This document shows positions 45,901-58,600 of a stretch of 64,000 bases of DNA, piece after piece. The translations under genes and the position numbers were made by a program. Position 1 is the stretch's first letter. Each line of letters opens with the position of its first letter. Source of the stretch: Aptenodytes patagonicus (lineage: Eukaryota; Chordata; Aves; Sphenisciformes; Spheniscidae); assembly GCF_965638725.1 (NCBI RefSeq), contig NC_134949.1:119225794-119289793 (forward strand), given 5' to 3'. The notes beneath the pieces are model-generated. The model did not search any database, was not told the DNA's origin, and was given only the letters and a program-made list of their open reading frames with translations.

Positions 45901-48900
45901 AGCTTATTCCCCTTCAACTCTGACTGGGCAGAGGCAGCCACTACAGCAGCAAAGCAGTGTGAAACACTGGCGTCATGGTCACGGGGAGCTAACAGATCCT
46001 TCTGACACCTTTTGGGCTCAGGTAGGTTTTTGCATGTGGTGACGTGCAGGTATGAGTCACTACCCTACTCAACCCTAAAATAGGAGGCAATATCCAGGCA
46101 AGGTTATCCTGTTTTCCTACAAGTCTATTATTTCTGACAAGTTTGATGCATGGACGAAAGTCAGCAAGCCCCCTGAAGCCTTTCTGAGCCTTCCAAGACT
46201 GTCGCCTGCGTATGCTAAAAAGGGAAACCCAAATATTTTGTCTTAGCAACCTGCTGCCATATGCCTGAGTAGGGGCTGCTCAGCAAAATCTTTGCTCCTG
46301 ATACCTCTTAAAGGACATTGGGATAGCCTGATCCCTTCATCTTTTGCCCGGAGAGTACAAAGAAGCTAAAGGCATAATGAAATACTCTCCTACACACACG
46401 AGCTGTCTGTGTAATAATACTTATTATGCTGCGATACCTGCTTTGAAATTTGTTTATATTATTGAAAAGAAAGATACAAATGGTTTAGATATAAAGGTTT
46501 GTAACCAAGATTAATTGAGCATCGACTGAATAATGCTGAAAAGACTGTGTAAACCATGTGAAAGCTGGACGATAAATGCAGGTTGCCGGAGAGATTACTC
46601 CTAAAAGCATTTCCTGCGACTGAAATGAGAGAGCCCTGCAATGCTCTCAGGCAGCAGCCTGGAAACGTGTGGCTGGGGAACATTTCTGCAGGCTGCAAAT
46701 AGAGTAGGTTTTCAGCCAGTGCTGAGACAAATGGATGAAGCGACCCTCAGCCCAAGGAGGGACCCTGCACCTGGGTGACGTGGATGCCCTTGGGCTGCTT
46801 TTGTGACTGGGAGCTCTACAAAAGCTGTGTCCTGCCATAAGGAATTGTTCACACGTATCTCCCGGCTGCACTGGAAGGCACGTGGACATATGGAAGGTGC
46901 CAGGAGTGCTTTTCGTATCTAGCTTTCATTACCAGCATCGAGGAAAGAAAATCAGTGGTTTCATAAATAAAGGGATGCCATCAGGAATCTCTTGACCAAA
47001 GCAATTCACAGATGACTTGGCTTATGCTGGCTTTTTCTTTTCTCTCTTTTCCTCTCTCTGATGTGAAATTTGGCAGCTACACGGGCGACCCTGATAGTGC
47101 ACAAACGAGCCTTGCTGTGAACTTTCAATTATCATTTAAAACCCTGCTGGCACTATGCATGGGATTTGACCAAAGGTCAAAGTTAGCGAGTTGTTAGTGA
47201 AAATAGCAGTCTCCAGGGGGTGTTTGTTTGATTAATAAAACTGCAATATGGTTTGTTACAATTGCTGATTTCTGCTCAGAAAAGGCCCACTCAAGATGGG
47301 AAAATCAGTGCAACACTGTGACAGGTCAAGGACCGCCACGTGCAAGGCGGTCAAGGACCTTACAGAAGGGAATTAATGCCTGATGCTAATACATCCACTT
47401 GTCTCCCCATGTTCGTGACCTCCAAAGTCCCCTGCAGTTATTAAGATACAGTGCAATTTTTTCTTAAGTGTGTATTTTAAATTCAAGTGGGTATTATGGG
47501 CTTCCTGTGAAATGGATGGATTCCACATGGAAGCTTGTCTGTGGAAACATCTGAAGTGTGAAAGGGTCCGTTAAATAAACCTCATTATACATCTGTCTGG
47601 TTGAATTTATTCAGGTCTTTGGAGAGCAAGAGACGTCCTATACCCCATTTTTCTGAGTTAGAGGATAAAAGGACATGACCAAAAAGGAAAGAAGAAACTT
47701 TTCATGTCAGCATCAATGCTGGCGGAGCTTTCTGCCAGATTTAGGTTTTCGCTAACAGAAATTTTATTCTCTGAAGAAAATACATGGGTTTGGGCTTGTC
47801 TGTCTTTCCCACTGACAACTCTGTGGGCCAGACTATTTTTTTTTGTTTTCCAAAAATGGAAATATTTTGCCTGAAAAACCTTCATCCAGACTTCTCAGTG
47901 GAGGAAAAGGCATCTCCCACCCACGTGAGTCATTGCCGGAGAGGGGAAGCTATCTCGGGCCCACCTCTCCTGTCCTTCAACCCACTCTGCAGCAGCCAGG
48001 GTGGAAAGGACATTGCTGATGCAAAATGCAGAGGCAGCTCAAAGCGTGGGCAGAACTGAATGTCGTTGTCCAGAGGACGAGAGGAAAATCCTGGTACTTG
48101 CAGTAGCACCGTTCAGTGGGACCTGGGTCCCACTGCTCAGCTGCTCACGGCTTTGCCCGTGCCAAAAGCTGTGCCTGTTGGGCTTGTCGTTGGGATTTTC
48201 TAAGTGTATTTGGTCTAAACAGAAAGAGCAGGCAGTACTGAGAGATGGGAAATCTGATCATGGGACGAGAGCCCAGCAGGACGCAGGAGAGCTTTGCCAC
48301 ATGTCTGAGCAGGTTGGGATGTATTTGAAACATATGCGTAACATAGCCAGAAGGAAGTCCTGGGGTGCAGGGTCTGGGGTCTGGGGCGTGGGACCTCCTT
48401 CTCCAGTGCAGCTCAGGAAAGTTCACTTTCTCCCATGGTGTTACGCTTGGCTGGAAGAATATTTTTTTTTCCAGAGGATGACAATACCTGATACTGTATC
48501 GTCAGCTTATTAGAAGTGATGGATGGATTACCGGGGAGGTATTTTCTGAAGCTTATTCTTTGAAGGGATTTATTTTCTTTCCAGTCTGCATAAATACATC
48601 CCTTTGGCTGCAAAGCCACAACCAGCGGGCCTGAATTTTATGTCACCCCATTCTGCCATAGCAAGAAAAGAATTTTTTTTTTCCTTGTTGTTTTAAGGTC
48701 ATATGATCATGGAAAGAAGATCAGAAACAGTACTCACATAGACCTAGAAACCAGCTTCCCTGCCTTCCTCAGGCCTTCGCTTGGTCTGCTGAGCCTTATT
48801 TCCAACTCTGTTACAGCTTTTGCCATCTCTCTGGAGTGCTCTAAGATAGAGGTAAATAGTATGCATCACTCAGTATCAGGGGTAGCAGTCAGGCGGTACC

Positions 48901-49779
48901 TCAGGCTCGGTCCCGAGTCCCTGTAAGCAGCCTCTGCAGTCACACACCCTCCTCTCTGTCCTTCCCTTCAGCTGTCACAGGGGTTAGCAGTTTCTCAAAC
49001 GATAAAATCCCACTAAACCCGAGTTTTTCTCTGAGCACCTCGCTAACACCGTTCCCCACGCTGGAGGACCCGTGAGGCCCAGCAGCCTACTTCACGCCAA
49101 GGCGAACCTCTCCGTTAAGTACCAGGGGGATGGATAACCTATAGCCGTTCGGCCTGAGCATTGCCGTGCGTGTGTTTTCGCTGTACCCGAAAGCCTCCCA
49201 CCACACACGATTACACAGGTTGAGCGGATGCTGCTTGTGCTCGTTCGTACTCAGTGTCCGGCCCACTGCTCTCTCGTGCTTTCTGACAGCTCTCTGGCAA
49301 GGGGCACTCTGCAGGGTACAAACACACACCCTGGTTTACCTCCCGAAAAGCAGACAGAGCGGTGGAAATCTGGTATAGCTGAAGCTACCTACTTCAGTAA
49401 AGCTTGTGATATGATTTGACTCTGGAGCTCATCAGCTAAAGCTGGAGAAACCCAGGATCAGTGTGAGAACCGTGGCTGTAAAAGAGCTGCCTCCTGGGGA
49501 CAGGGTGACAGGGATGGCTGATGGGGATGGCTGATGGGGAGGGGGGTGTGCACCAGGGCAGGAGGGTTGGTAGCCATCCCGAAAACTTGTTTTGGACTGA
49601 TCTTTGAAATGTTTTCACTGCCCCAGGAGACACTGCCAGGACCAAGGAGGGGATATTGCACAGGGAAACATCCCAGAAGATTGGGATAAAATTGGGAAGT
49701 GCAACATAAAACAAGGAAAGCTACTGCCTGTGCCACTGCCCAGGGGCCATTTTCCCAGCGAGCCCAGGGTGCATCCCTT

Positions 49780-49795
49780 GGGGGGGGGGGGGGGG
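49780..49795. repeat. Poly(G) run of 16
   Basis: A homopolymer just upstream of the LTR-like fragment, in a G-rich setting. Confidence 0.9.
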
Positions 49796-49899
49796 AAGGG
49801 GGCGGTGTCTGCTGAGCCCAGGTTGCCCAGGGTGCCCAGGGAGTTGGGCAGCCCTGTGAGCGCTGAGGTGAGAGGAGGAGGAGGGGGAGAAGGTGCTCC

Positions 49900-50410
49900 A
49901 GGCACCTGAGCAGGGATCCCCTGGAGAGACCAAGATGAAGCAGATATCCACACTGCAACCATGGAGTACCCCATGCTGGAGCGGGTGGATATTTCCTGAA
50001 GGACTGCAGTCCAGGGAGAGCACACACTGGAGCAGGGAAAGAGTGTGCAGAAGAAGGAGTGGCAGAGAGGAGCTGTTATGGACCGACCACAACCCCCATT
50101 CCCCATCCCCCTGCACCACTAAGGGTGGGGGGGGAGAAAGCAGAAGAGTTTTGTGTTTGAAAGAACAAAGTTGAGCCTGAGGAGAAAGGGGGTTAAGGGG
50201 AAGGTGTTTTAATTTTTGTCTTTGTTTCTCATCATCCAACAGTATTTTAATTGGCAATAAGTTTAATTAATGTTTGCCCATGACGGTAAGTGATGTCCCT
50301 GTCTTTATCGTGTCCCACAAGCTTTTTCATCTTATTTTTGCCCCCTGTCTTGTTGAGGTGGGGAATGAGAGAGCAGCTGTCTGACAGCCAGCCAAGGCAA
50401 ACCCACCACA
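49900..50410 (+). mobile_element. LTR-like endogenous retroviral fragment, second family
   Basis: It recalls an avian LTR family with repeated phrases of the type ATGCTGGAGC and CTGAAGGACTGCAGTCC, followed by CATTCCCCATCCCCCTGC, an AATAAG motif near 50256, and an end in ACCCACCACA at 50401-50410. The left boundary is uncertain and may lie further left. The last ten bases are the same as the inverted left end of the LTR at 21155. Assigned from pattern recall, not alignment. Confidence 0.55.
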
Positions 50411-53400
50411 TTCCCCCCCTTTCTTTTTTTTGGTGGAGCGATCAGTTCTTTGGAGGGTCAACCAGTTTGGCAGCGCTGCTGGCAACCACTTGCCAGGAAG
50501 GAGCACATGCAGGCCTTTAAAGAACAGGAGGGTCGCTGCTCCTTTTCACCCACCCCGTAAACTGCTACTGCCTGCCTGGTCTCCCCATGCTGTGGCTGCC
50601 TGGGAGGGCACACGGCTTCTTCTTGTAATAGCTGCCAGCAGCAGTCATTCCTCTGTGTCTCTATTTTTTTGCAAGCGATCCCTGGAAGTATGTTGTCTCT
50701 CCTAAGCAGTTTAGTGAAAACTCCACTTTCAGGTGCTCCCTGCTTGCCTAACAGATTTATTAGCCCTCCACAGGTCTGTCCTCACACCATCTCATTCTGA
50801 GTCATCCTGACCCTGGGCTCAGTGAAAGCTATCATATATTGCAGCCCACACATTTTCCTTGACGTGCTGCCTTTCTTTAGTCAGAGAATTACCCACTGCT
50901 CCTGGGACAACAGCCTGAGCTTATTGCTACTCAATTCCTTTTTTTAAAAACTAAAACCAAACCACGTTAAAGGGGTCTATTTGCTTGAGGATACTGCGCT
51001 ATCCCCGCTACAGATGAAAGTAACAGGATGACAGGTACACCACCAAACCTGCCTGCCACGGGCAGTCCTACAGAGAAGACTCAAGAGAGGGAAAACACTC
51101 TTGCCTGGTGGAAAGGAAATTCCCCTTGACATTTTTTTTTTGCAGGCAGAGGTTCCTGTAGGCTCCCTGTAAGGATGGCTCAGATGGTGTGATGCTGCCT
51201 GGGCATTGCTAGTGCACCCAGGTACCTAGCCTGCCGGCTGTAACAGAGACAGTAATGTTCACCTGACCCCAGATCTCCCCTTACTGCATGATGCATGAAG
51301 ACTAGTCTACTGTGCCAGTACTTTCTGTTAAGGGCAGCCCAGGGACTGCCCTCCAAACTGAGCTGCCTGCCTTTTCTATGCCAAGCCTGCCGTCATGGTC
51401 TCCGGTGCAGCAAAGTTGTGACCACCAGAGTCTGCAGACCCCAGCTGTCTGGGGATGTGAGTTTGGGTGAGCCGTGCCCACAGAGCCTGAGGCAGAGCCT
51501 GAAAGGCTACGGACTGCTCTGGAGGATCTTCTTTCAAAAAAGCATAGGAGCTGCCATGATGTTTTTAACTAGTCGTAGCAAACCGTGGTCCTTACACGAG
51601 CAGTAACGGCAGAGCTGCACCTCTCCACACGGGACACGATACTCTGTCATCTGCCTCCTCCCTCCCTGCCCCAGGTGTGGATGGTTTTTGTAACACTGAC
51701 TACCCCCTGCTGATAAAGCAATTCATAAGGGAGTGTTATGAAAGGTGCTGAGAGAAAAGGCATGCAGAAATGTCGCCTGTCTCTCCTAGACGATCGCAGC
51801 AGGGGCTCTGGCTCCCTGTGAGATGGAGCTGTAACTGCGCACGCAGCCGCCTGCCCGCTGGAGAAGCTCACACCTCCAGGGGCTGGGCAGAAGGAGTGGC
51901 TGGATCCTGGTTTGAAGTAGAGAGACTGTACAGCACCGGCACCTTGGTAAATTCCCTGATGTGTATCCTTACAGCACGGGCTGTTCCTGGCAAGGCAAGC
52001 AGAGGCACTGAGACTCTCTGGAGACAGGGTGTAAGGCTAAGTTGGCTTTTTTTTGTTCCTTTCCTTCCTTTTTTTTTGCATACGCTTAATCGCTTCATTC
52101 CAGCATTGGAATAATGATAGCTTTCACTTTTTGCCAGGGTTTTATTTCAGCATCATAAAAGCCACAAAAGACAAATAAATTAAACCCCAGGGGAGGTCAG
52201 GCTCCCCCTGTAAGCAGGGGAGGAGTGGGTGCTGGCTGCATGCCCAGCTTGGAGGAGAAAATGCAGGGCGAAGGAGAGGGGAGAACAGCCCAGCTTAGCC
52301 TCTGCCTTCTTCCTCCCAGGAAAGCTCACAGGAAATTTACTGTGTTAAGTCACAGGATTTGGTTACAGGATTTTGAAGTGAGTTTCTCAGTAATGATCAA
52401 GTAGTATTTTTTTTTTTTTTCAGAGAGAGAGGACTTCAGCTAGTCTGACAAGCCTGTTTCGATGCCCACTAGTGCGGTGGTGTCTGAGCCCACAGCTCCA
52501 GCATCCTTAACGACGGACCAGCTAATGTCTTCTTGTGGATACAAGAAAGGGAGAGAAATCTGAGAGACTAGTAAGGAATTCATCATCTGCAGGCTTCTTG
52601 AGCCTGCCTCTCCCTCCCTGAGGCTTCCAGCCTCCCCATCTCTTCTCAGGGCCAGAAAGACTCAGCTGACAAGTCCACTGGGTAAAACCCAAAAGAGAAG
52701 ATAACTCCTGGCTGTTGCCTGGTAACCGCAGGTGTAGCATCCCACTCCCTTTAGGTAGCACCAGCAAAAAGACCTGTGGCTATCAAAAAGAGCAAGTTAT
52801 TTTCTTCATGTTCTTTTTGTAAAGCTGCCTTAGTCCTGTTGCTACAAATCCTATTAGAGCATGGGGGTCTTATGTGGGATTTAAATGCCACAGTACCTTA
52901 ATGATGGTGTAAAAAAGGTAACCCCACGTTCAAAGGCCCTTTAGTGTGAGAAGGCACTTGTTGGTAGGGAGAGGGCAAGTACGCACACAAATACAAGTAT
53001 GAATCAGAAGTGACAGTATAGCTGGCCACATCACACAGGCGGGTGCTCAGCAGGAGGCATGCAAGCAAAGACACAGGGTCTGTCCTGCCATATCCCTAGC
53101 GGCTACTTGAAGACAGGTTTGTTAATCTCTGGTCTAAACTGTAGCATCACAAAACACATCTGCAATGGCTGTGTTCAGTAGCTGGCCCCTAACCTTTGGT
53201 GCTAGAGTGGTACAAGCTTGCTTGCACCCTTCCAGAGATCTCCACCTTGCACCTGTCCGCCTCAGCGCTGACAGAGATCAGCCCTCCTTGCCGCTGCGTG
53301 GTGGCCAGGTGATCCAGGCCATGGCAGCTCACCCTTCCTCCTCCCCGGCTCTGTATCGCTGTCCCCAGTGATACACGTCTTGGCTGCTGCAGCGACGGAC

Positions 53401-54179
53401 TGAGACAGCGTGACATGGACTGGATCTGCATAGAGGGGAAAAGCAAACCATTAGCTCAGCAATATCCCAGGCATTGCACCCCTGTGGCAGTGTTAGGTAT
53501 GCTCCTGTACTTTTCTCACTCCCCGCACTGCTTGATTTAAATTTCATCAGTGAAGGGAACACCGACCATGCATACCCCTAACCTCTCCCTGGTAAGAGTT
53601 TATTCCATGTCAGCACTGCGGTGTTATTCTTCTGTTTCAGTACCCATTCCTGCTCCAGAACTGCCATCATTTGAATTTTCGTATTAATTTTCTAATGCAC
53701 ATAGAGCAGGAGAAGAGAGCAGCAAAATGACCCTGCCAGTGATATCTGCTGTCAGTCCATCTGAAATACTACCCCCAGTGCTTGTCCAGTGCTAGCTGGC
53801 TGCAGGAAGCCCCAGTGGGGAATGGGCTTAACGGTGTAATTAAGCAGCTCCTGCGTGGCCAGCACTGCCGAAGCTCCCAGGGGTGTAAGTGCTCTCTATG
53901 CCTCTCTCACTTTCCGCAGTCACATAGAAGAGCTTTTTTTTTTCCTTTTCCCCTGAAGGTTATTTGTAACATGACAAATGCTCTCCTGAATCAGATTAAT
54001 GGGCCATCTCGGCTGCCCAGCGTCTTAACTCTGACAGTACCAGCGGGAGATGCCATTTAAGGTGAGCATGTGAGCCTGGCTACTAGTGGCAGTCTTTCCT
54101 CCTCACTCTCCCCACGTTGCTAGGCATTGTATTTGTCTGTTAGGGGATACATCCTCGCCCAGTCCCTTTGGTATTTGTT
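50411..54179. other. Intergenic DNA, no supported gene
   Basis: Unique sequence of mixed composition. Open frames at 51295-52114 and 53165-53562 show no recognisable domain. Nothing else is identified. Confidence 0.65.
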
Positions 54180-54345
54180 TATGGACCTGCTGTTGATGAA
54201 TTTTTCTAGCCCCTTTTTGGACCTGATGATCCTGTCTGTACCCCCGAGCTCCTGAGGCAGTGAGTGCAAGCTGACTGCCTGCAGTGTAAAGGTGCACTTG
54301 CTTTTCCCTGTCTGGGACTGATGGCCTGTGCGGTTCAGCAGGTGC
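54180..54345 (-). mobile_element. Old CR1-type LINE fragment
   Basis: Plus-strand phrases such as TGATGAATTTTTCTAG, AGGCAGTGAGTG and the spacing to GTGTAAAGGTGCACTTGC resemble the reverse complement of older amniote CR1 3' UTRs. It is considerably diverged, so boundaries are approximate. Confidence 0.5.
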
Positions 54346-55105
54346 CCTCAAACTCTGGCTGTGCACGAAGTGGTGGATAACAGTTCTGCATCCAGCATCA
54401 CAACCTTCTAAACCTTGGGTCACGCCCCCACCCCCCACCCCAAGGCCTCTCCAAATGATGCTTTCTTTGCTTTTTCCAAGCGGTTGATGAGATCTTTATA
54501 TTCCATATGATGGGGAAGGTTGTTGGCTTTTTAGTGTTAGGAAGAGATTATGTAGCTAATGTGTGGGATGTGTAAATCCATTTTTTAGGAGGTTAAAATA
54601 GGATCCTGAAATGCTGATATCTTAAGAAGTTGTGCATATTACCACTTTTTTTTTGTCTGTCTCCTTACTGAGGTTTCCATAAGTTGTCACATGTGACTGT
54701 TTCTGGTTTAGTTCCATATTAATGTCAAGTAACAGTGCATTAGTCTGAAACTCTTCCTCTAATGAACTGGGCAGCAGAATGTAGATGTTTTAGACAGACT
54801 TTATTTTCCAGCTGTGTTTTGATCTGCTCAAATGAAACACCAACTTCTTCCTGTCCTTCTCTCTCCCCACCTGTGCATCACACTGTTGGGTGTAGGGTTT
54901 GCTTGTGGCTCGTTTGAGGACAGGTACCAGCAGGCAAAATCATTTTGTAGTACAAGGCAAAATGGTTGTGGATCATCAGCTAGCTGGGATGTCTTGGGGA
55001 CTGCAAGTCAATCTCAGTGGTTTCTTCTCCACTTCTGTTTCTCCCTACAAAGCTACAATCAGGGTTCCCTGGGAAGGAGGAAGACCTTTCCTGGCACTTC
55101 CAGCA
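54346..55105. other. Intergenic DNA
   Basis: Nothing recognised apart from a C/A-rich patch near 54425-54443. Confidence 0.6.
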
Positions 55106-55650
55106 TGTCCTGGTTTCGGCAGGGATAGAGTTAATTTTCTTCCTAGTAGCTGGTACAGTGCTGTGTTTTGGATTTAGGGTGAGAACAAAGTTGATAACAC
55201 ACCGATGTTTTAGTTGTTGCTAGGTAATGCTTACACTAGCCAAGGACTTTTTAGTTTCCCATGCTCCACCGACTGAGAAGGCTGGAGGTGCACAAGAAGC
55301 TGGGAGGGGGCACAGCCAAACTGGCCAAAGGGACATTCCATACCATGTGACGTCATGCTCAGTACATAAACTGGGGAAAGCTGGCCGGGAGGGCCGCTGC
55401 TCGGGGACTGGCTGGGCATCGGTCGGCGGGTGGTGAGCAATTGCACTGTGCATCACTTGCTTTGTGTATTATTATTATTATCATATTATTATTATTATCA
55501 TTTTATTTCAATTATTAAACTGTTTTTATCTCAACCCATGAGTTTTTCTCACTTTTACTCTTCCAATTCTCTCCCCCATCCCACCGGTTGGGGGGGAGTG
55601 AGCGAGCAGCTGCGTGGTGCTTAGTTGCCGACTGAGGTTAAACCATGACA
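55106..55650 (+). mobile_element. Solo LTR with 5-bp target duplication, plus orientation
   Basis: 545 bp from TGTCCTGGTTTCGGC to CCATGACA (TG...CA), flanked by the direct repeat CAGCA (55101-55105 and 55651-55655). It shows TATA-like CATAAA after GTCATGCTCAGTA and a poly(A) signal ATTAAA at 55514-55519. It is homologous to the minus-strand LTR at 37251-37859. A 5-bp duplication fits an ERVL-like or ERV1-like family. No retroviral genes are attached. The intact duplication indicates relative youth and LTR-LTR recombination or solo formation in place. Confidence 0.9.
55467..55500. repeat. (ATT)n microsatellite inside the LTR
   Basis: ATT triplets with one interruption (ATC), in the R-proximal part of the LTR just before its poly(A) signal. 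Confidence 0.85.
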
Positions 55651-58600
55651 CAGCAGTACACCGATAGTCATCTTGAACCCTCAGGTTTTGTTTTGATTGC
55701 CCCTTCCTCCTGCCTTAATATTTTATACCTTTACACCACTTCACACCTATTCTGCAAAAGCTGGTACTTCTCTTTCTGCGTTTCTAAAATGCAGCTGGTA
55801 TTTAGTTACAACTGAGTTATTTCTCAGTGAGCCAGAGCCTGTGATGCTCCGTGTCTGCAGACAGCTAGCGCAGAGGCTCTGCCTGCCTGGGAAAGTTTCG
55901 GATCTAACCTCCTCTGCAGCACCCATCCCTGAACAGGGCGGGGCTATTCTAGTCTTCCTTCCCTGGCTCACCCCAGAAGCTCTGTCTCCTCGCCCACGGA
56001 GCGAGCGTAGGACTGCTGGCCTCCTAACTCACACCCCGAACCTTGTGTGCTACCATTTCTCCTCCAGTGTGATAAGCGTCATCCACTCACCAGCTGTCTA
56101 ATTAATCGTTTGTAGGCATAGAGGTGAAGGTGGTGTCTTACAGTCAGAATGGAAAAGAGGAAATGTTGCAGCTTTGCACCGATAAACATTTATTGTCGAG
56201 TGAAGCTTTCTGAGGCAGTCATCAAAAGCTTTAAAAAACGTCCTCACTGTTCGGGTATTTTGAGCAAAAGGCTTAAATTGGTGCCTGTAGGAATTCCTGC
56301 TTTTTTCTACCCTGGAACTGGACTCCCCTGTCAGTAAGTTTACCTACTGGGGTTCCTTTTTGACCAACTGATGAATGCATAACACATTTATCATTGTTTT
56401 ACACAGCCTCTGTTTTTGCTAGCTACTTCACTCTAATTTGGTACTCTTGCTCCCAGTTTTGAACCACAGTCCTTGTTGTAGAGCTAGTGACCCCTTCAGT
56501 TAGCATCCTTAATTACTCCACTTCGTCCTGCCTCAGTTTAAATCTCTGTCACGTAGCTGTGGGTAACACTTACAGAGTGGGTCCCTAAGACCCGTGATGG
56601 TCAATGGAGAGGCCACTTAGAAGCAGATGCCTACACTGTAGACAGATAAAAGGAAGCAAGAGGAACCCAGAGTCCAGAGAGGTGATTTTCTCCAATTCAG
56701 GCCAAGGTTATAGTTCCCTGAATGGGTTTTTTGTCATTTGTACTGCCACGAGAGGTGTTTGTAACAACTACAACTCCCCCCCCCCCATCCTATCATGCTA
56801 GCTGTCTCCTCTCTCATTTCAGTCAATGGTGATCTAGTTTAGCATCTCATTCCTATGATCAAATGTGTAAATTTTGGGTTGAGATGAGTCGTTTGCTTGA
56901 CTCCACTGACTGTCTCTCCACTGACTATAATGCATAGTGTAAAGCATTAAAGCATTGACAGACTGCATGGCCTGGACTCATATGGCTGGGATAGCAGTAA
57001 GAAGACCTAATGCAGCTTTTGCTTTTTGGTGATGTGCCTGGTGAATTCAAAGGTTGCCCTGTACGCTTGTTAGATGGGGAAAGTAGTTATCATGAGCAAA
57101 CTCAGGGCAGTCCAAAGGGCAAAAAAATCTGTAATTGTTTGTCAGGCAAAAGCAAATCTATATTCCTGCTGAGCTGACTTTGGTTCAACTACTTTTAGCC
57201 TGTTCGATTCGAGATGGGAATAGCTGAAAAATCACTTGGCATTTTGAGCGTAGCGCTAACATTTCTCACCGAGTGGGAAGGAGGGGTGGAAAGGGAGAGG
57301 AGGGGAAGACAGGAAAGACTGACTGTGTCTCACACCTGAAAAAGAGAAACTGTGTTGACTCTACTGGTTTGGTTAAGAACCATTGCGTGTGGGTTTGAAA
57401 CAATCATCTCCCTGAGAGCCTCTATTTCCCCCATTGGCATGTTTGTTTCTCAGAGGGGTTTTGGTGTAGGTAGGATAGATCCCTGTCAGAGGACATGAAC
57501 CTGGAAGATCTGTTTCAAATGTGCACCCATGCCTGATGGGGATGTAAGGGCCCAAATCACAGAGGGCCAGGGAAGGTGTAATCCAAGTAGCCATGCTTGC
57601 CCCATGCTTGTAAATTGAGTGTTACTCAGAAGTGAGAGAGTAGAGTAGGCAAGTCTTAGAGGAGGATGTAGGAAGGCAAGAATAAACCTTCTCTGAGGAA
57701 AGGGAGTGGAGAAAGGTGGCAGGGAGAAACATTGGGACTCTTTTCGTATTGACATTGCATTCACTACAATGACAAAAGCATCAGTGATGAAGCACGTTCC
57801 CCACCCTCCTCATGCAATACACTCCTGGTGACCAGTGTGTTTGTGGCCCTCACCAATGACAGCCATTAGTGCCACGTGCTGGATGCCATGGGAGGACTGG
57901 CACCCTGTCAGTCACACAGGGCTCTCCTTCCGGCAAGAAACAGCCATTCAATTTCCACCATGCACATGGTGAAGGCTTGAAAAGAAAGATACCAGCAAAG
58001 CTATTGAATCCAAGGCTGGAAGCAGATGTAATGGGTGACGTGAGTCCTTCATCAGAGCTGCCCATAAATATACTGTGAGGGCCCACAAAGGCTCATGTAT
58101 GACTAGGCAGCCTTGGCGGTCAGTGCAGTCAGAGCCCCCCTGAGCTAAGCTCGGGACGGGAAGGTGAGCGCAGCCAGCAGCCCCCGCCATGCTGGCTCCC
58201 ACAGGGATCAAAGGCCTGGAGGATGCATTATTTTGGCAACTTCTCCCACGTGCACTGCTCAAAGGGAGTGAGCCTGGAGGACTGTCTCACAGACCCTGAA
58301 CACACCTTACCCTGGCAGTCTTGCCTGCCCCAAACTGGGTAATGGCTGACCGGCAGGACTTGCATGGTGAGATAGCCCAGGGCAGCAGCTCCACTTCTGA
58401 TCCCAGGGATGAGCTCCCAAAGGGTGACATGGAGCATCAGCATCCACTCACAGCTGATGGCCTTGACTGTGGCCACTCACATCCAGAAGCTGGATGTTTG
58501 TCAGGCACCCCAAAGGTGATGCGGCCGCACGTGTCCCCAAGGCCCTGGACAGACTCGGGCAGAGGAGTACAAGCATGGTGGCCACTCAGGAGGAAATCCT

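Larger units (their letters stand above)
37860..49899. other. Intergenic DNA, no supported gene
   Basis: About 12 kb between LTRs. It contains GC-richer patches (41800-42120, 43900-44350, 47900-48450) with open frames up to 239 codons, but no frame shows a recognisable domain, conserved splice structure or promoter. Simple repeats: TCC triplets at 42941-42969, an AT run near 39090-39104 and the G16 run at 49780-49795. Confidence 0.65.

Noticed and set aside
49436-50257. Frames of up to 189 codons, Pro/Ser/Leu rich
   Set aside because: They overlap the G16 run and the LTR-like fragment on opposite strands; low-complexity artefact.
55220-55456. Short frames on both strands
   Set aside because: Inside the 55.1-kb solo LTR.
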